Source of the DNA: Actinomycetes bacterium
GTDB taxonomy: Bacteria; Actinomycetota; Acidimicrobiia; Acidimicrobiales; SZUA-35
Length of the DNA: 19,892 nucleotides
NCBI GenBank assembly: GCA_024227975.1
Contig: JAAETV010000491.1
Coordinates: forward strand, 1-19,892
Direction of reading: 5' to 3'
A program made the position numbers and the translations under genes. This document shows, one piece after another, positions 18,115-19,892 of this stretch. Numbering within the stretch: position 1 is the stretch's first letter; every line of letters begins with the position of its first letter. The notes beneath the pieces are model-generated. The model did not search any database and was not told the origin of the DNA. It saw nothing but the letters and a program-made list of their open reading frames with translations.

Positions 18115-19332
18115 GTGGAACACGAAGATCTGTTGATGGTGCCGTCGATGGTCGAGTCCAAGCGCGCGATCGAGGCGATCCTCATGGTTGCGTCTGATCC
18201 GACCCCGACCCAGTTGTTGGCCCAGTTGATAGAGCTGCCGGTCGAAGAGGTTGATCAGTTGTGTCGGGAGCTAGCACTTGGCTACGACATGGCGAACCAC
18301 GGCTTCCAGCTGGTCGAGGTGGCGGGAGGGTGGCGCTACCAGACCCATCCGGATCTGCATCCCTATGTCGAGCGGTTTGCCATGGATGGCCAATCGACTC
18401 GCCTGTCAACGGCCGCACTCGAGACGTTGGCCATCGTTGCCTACAAGCAGCCGATCTCGCGGGCCCAGGTCAGCGCTATTCGTGGGGTCAATGTCGATGC
18501 TGTGCTACGGACCCTGGTCCAGCGGGGCTATGTCGAGGAGGTCGGACGCGATGTTGGGGCCGGTCAAGCCATCCTTTTTGGGACCACGTCGTACTTCCTG
18601 GAACGCATTGGTCTCAACGAGACCGGTGACCTGCCTGCCCTCGGCGACTTCGTGCCATCGGCCGAGGTGGTCGAAGCACTCGAGCAAACTCTGAAGGTCG
18701 AAGTCGAGGTAGACCCCGATCTGGACGCCCCCGACGATGGCGCGACCGAGAGCGACCTGGCTACCGACGCCGAGGGTGCTGCATCCCGAGAGGTCACCAT
18801 CGAAGAGGCACCTGTCGAAGGTGAGGACGTCGACGAGGAGACTCCCGCTGGAGTGTCGGGGGGCTCAGTCGATGTCGATACGGCCGAAGAGGCAGACGGG
18901 GACGAGATCGATCTCCGGCTGGATCCTGCTGACGAGCCATCGGCCTTTGTCGGTGAGGCGCTGGTCTCGGATGAGGCCACCCAAGCCGCAGTCGAGGCGG
19001 AACCCGATGAGGTGGGAGACGAATCAACCGAGAGCCAGCCACCGTCGATCGCTGAGAGCATCGGAAACCTGGTGGCCCGGGTCGACCTGGCCCCAAGAGA
19101 CCATCCGGTCGTCGACGGCGAGGATTCCGCCGCTGAGGCTGCACCCATGATCTCAGAGGAGCCACCCGAGTCCGGGTCCGGGCCTGAGCCCGAGTCCGGG
19201 CCTGAGCTTGAGTCGGGGCCGGGGCCCGAGCCGCCGGTCGAACTCAGTGCCGAGCCTGCCTACCCGGCTCCGTCAAGCACCGAGGAGCACAAGGAGTCGA
19301 AGCCGGCTGCTGATCCTGTCGGCGATCACTGA
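18115..19332 (+). CDS. scpB: Segregation and condensation protein B with a long acidic C-terminal tail
   Basis: The predicted protein has 405 residues, whereas typical ScpB has about 180-250. Residues 15-180 hold the two winged-helix domains. The most conserved block is LSTAALETLAIVAYKQPISR (97-116), followed by IRGVNVDAVLRTLVQRGYVEE (122-142) and LFGTTSYFLERIGL (154-167). From about 192 to the end the chain is low-complexity, rich in Glu, Asp, Ala, Pro and Ser, and ends in ESGPEP-type repeats; this tail is probably disordered. ScpB dimers bind the ScpA kleisin and regulate SMC. The GTG start is 3 nt after scpA, with gaggg 7 nt upstream. The tail could tune binding or be species-specific filler; no function is visible. 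Confidence 0.93.
   Translation: MEHEDLLMVPSMVESKRAIEAILMVASDPTPTQLLAQLIELPVEEVDQLCRELALGYDMANHGFQLVEVAGGWRYQTHPDLHPYVERFAMDGQSTRLSTAALETLAIVAYKQPISRAQVSAIRGVNVDAVLRTLVQRGYVEEVGRDVGAGQAILFGTTSYFLERIGLNETGDLPALGDFVPSAEVVEALEQTLKVEVEVDPDLDAPDDGATESDLATDAEGAASREVTIEEAPVEGEDVDEETPAGVSGGSVDVDTAEEADGDEIDLRLDPADEPSAFVGEALVSDEATQAAVEAEPDEVGDESTESQPPSIAESIGNLVARVDLAPRDHPVVDGEDSAAEAAPMISEEPPESGSGPEPESGPELESGPGPEPPVELSAEPAYPAPSSTEEHKESKPAADPVGDH
19168..19230 (+). repeat. Short in-frame direct repeats in the scpB tail
   Basis: Three imperfect units of about 18-24 bp begin at 19168, 19192 and 19210. They are based on gagtccgggcctgagc and encode ESGSGPEP, ESGPEL and ESGPGPEP. They look like recent in-frame slippage or duplication within the disordered tail. 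Confidence 0.7.
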
Positions 19333-19507
19333 AGCAACCACTGGTCAAGGTCTTTGGCCGCCCGACAACAGAGCCGGTCCCGTGCGGGGCCGACAACCAG
19401 CGCCGAGGAGCAACCTCGGCGTCAGCCGCGGCCCCCCTTGGTCAAGGCAGCAACGGAGCTGCTGTCCCGCGGATGGGACAAGGTCAGGTCCGTGGCAGCA
19501 TCCCCGG

Positions 19508-19513
19508 TAGCGT
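19508..19513 (+). promoter_or_regulatory. Candidate -10 hexamer of the RluB-type gene
   Basis: TAGCGT ends 7 nt before the GTG at 19521. No clear -35 is present. The same hexamer occurs twice upstream of tlyA. Confidence 0.3.
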
Positions 19514-19520
19514 CAGGTCG

Positions 19521-19892
19521 GTGGGAACGGAGCAAGAGCATCTTCCGTCGGGCGAACGGCTTCAGAAGGCGCTAGCCCGAGCAGGCCTCGGTTCGCGCCG
19601 GATCTGCGAGAACCTGATCGCCGATGGGCGGGTGATCGTCAACGGCAAGACGGCTGAGCTGGGTGCTCGCGTCACCCCTGACGACGAGGTCGTCGTCGAT
19701 GGCACAATGATCTCGGTTGCCGTCGACACTGTGACCTATCTCCTCAACAAACCAAAGGGGGTCGTGACGACGGCCAAGGACACCCATGGGCGACCGGTCG
19801 TGATCGATATGGTGCCGGCTGAGCCCAGGGTCTTCTCTGTCGGTCGTCTGGATCTCGATACCGAGGGGTTGCTGCTGTTGACCAACGACGGC
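19521..19892 (+). CDS. rluB: RluB/RsuA-type rRNA pseudouridine synthase (5' part, truncated by window end)
   Basis: The first 124 residues are visible; the gene runs off the window. An S4 domain (ERLQKALARAGLGSRR, 12-27, then GRVIVNG) is followed by the start of the RsuA-family catalytic domain: YLLNKPKGVVTT and VGRLDLDTEGLLLLTNDG, which contains the catalytic Asp of the GRLD motif. RluB makes pseudouridine 2605 in 23S rRNA and RsuA acts on 16S; the scpA-scpB neighbourhood favours RluB, the usual actinobacterial order. GTG 19521 is preceded by TAGCGT plus 7 nt. ATG 19473 is an in-frame alternative that would add 16 residues. The frame is open back to 19314 but offers no earlier start. Confidence 0.92.
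   Translation, partial: MGTEQEHLPSGERLQKALARAGLGSRRICENLIADGRVIVNGKTAELGARVTPDDEVVVDGTMISVAVDTVTYLLNKPKGVVTTAKDTHGRPVVIDMVPAEPRVFSVGRLDLDTEGLLLLTNDG

Noticed and set aside
18720..19332. CRISPR array or defence-type repeat in the scpB tail
   Set aside because: The repeats are short, imperfect and in frame, have no spacers, and encode a low-complexity protein tail.

Overview
The window looks like an actinobacterial chromosome, most plausibly Acidimicrobiia or a close relative; the phylum is well supported, the class is a guess. Grounds: high GC, an actinobacterial-type 23S 3' end, and the core gene order tlyA-nadK-recN ... pyrG-nudF ... scpA-scpB-rluB, which mycobacteria and other Actinomycetota share. 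No phage, transposase, CRISPR array, tRNA or origin was seen.

Layout. 1-704 is the end of an rRNA operon: 23S 3' end, spacer with two hairpins, 5S rRNA, then a strong intrinsic terminator. 724-3038 holds a TPR protein with a disordered Ser/Gly/Arg-rich N-terminus and a two-domain RsmC-like methyltransferase. A membrane-anchored beta-helix protein (3104-4573, minus) and a small acidic protein (4724-5221, plus) diverge from a 14-bp-arm palindrome that overlaps a well-formed promoter. tlyA-nadK-recN (5348-8621) is a tightly overlapping operon.

8618-13169 is a minus-strand accessory block set into the core order between recN and pyrG. In minus-strand reading order it contains an acrylyl-CoA reductase-like oxidoreductase (acuI/yhdH type), a DinB/DUF664 protein, a beta-lactamase-fold serine hydrolase, an AcpH-like HD-type hydrolase and the decayed remains of an LLM-class flavin monooxygenase (frameshifts plus two internal deletions).

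13277-16131 is pyrG-nudix-HD hydrolase. trpS is on the minus strand (16226-17215), and scpA-scpB (17332-19332) runs divergently from it. The 5' part of a rluB-type pseudouridine synthase leaves the window at 19892.

Functionally the window is mostly housekeeping: rRNA and rRNA modification (TlyA, RluB-type, RsmC-like), NADP and CTP synthesis, DNA repair (RecN), tRNA charging and chromosome condensation (ScpAB). The most notable signal beyond genes is architectural. Several genes that head transcription units have a TANNNT hexamer 6-8 nt before the start codon and little or no Shine-Dalgarno sequence, which suggests leaderless mRNAs; operon-internal genes lack this spacing. I found no convincing undescribed multi-gene system. 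The better leads are the palindrome/promoter at 4673-4716, the tandem methyltransferase with a degenerate second half, and the decaying catabolic block.
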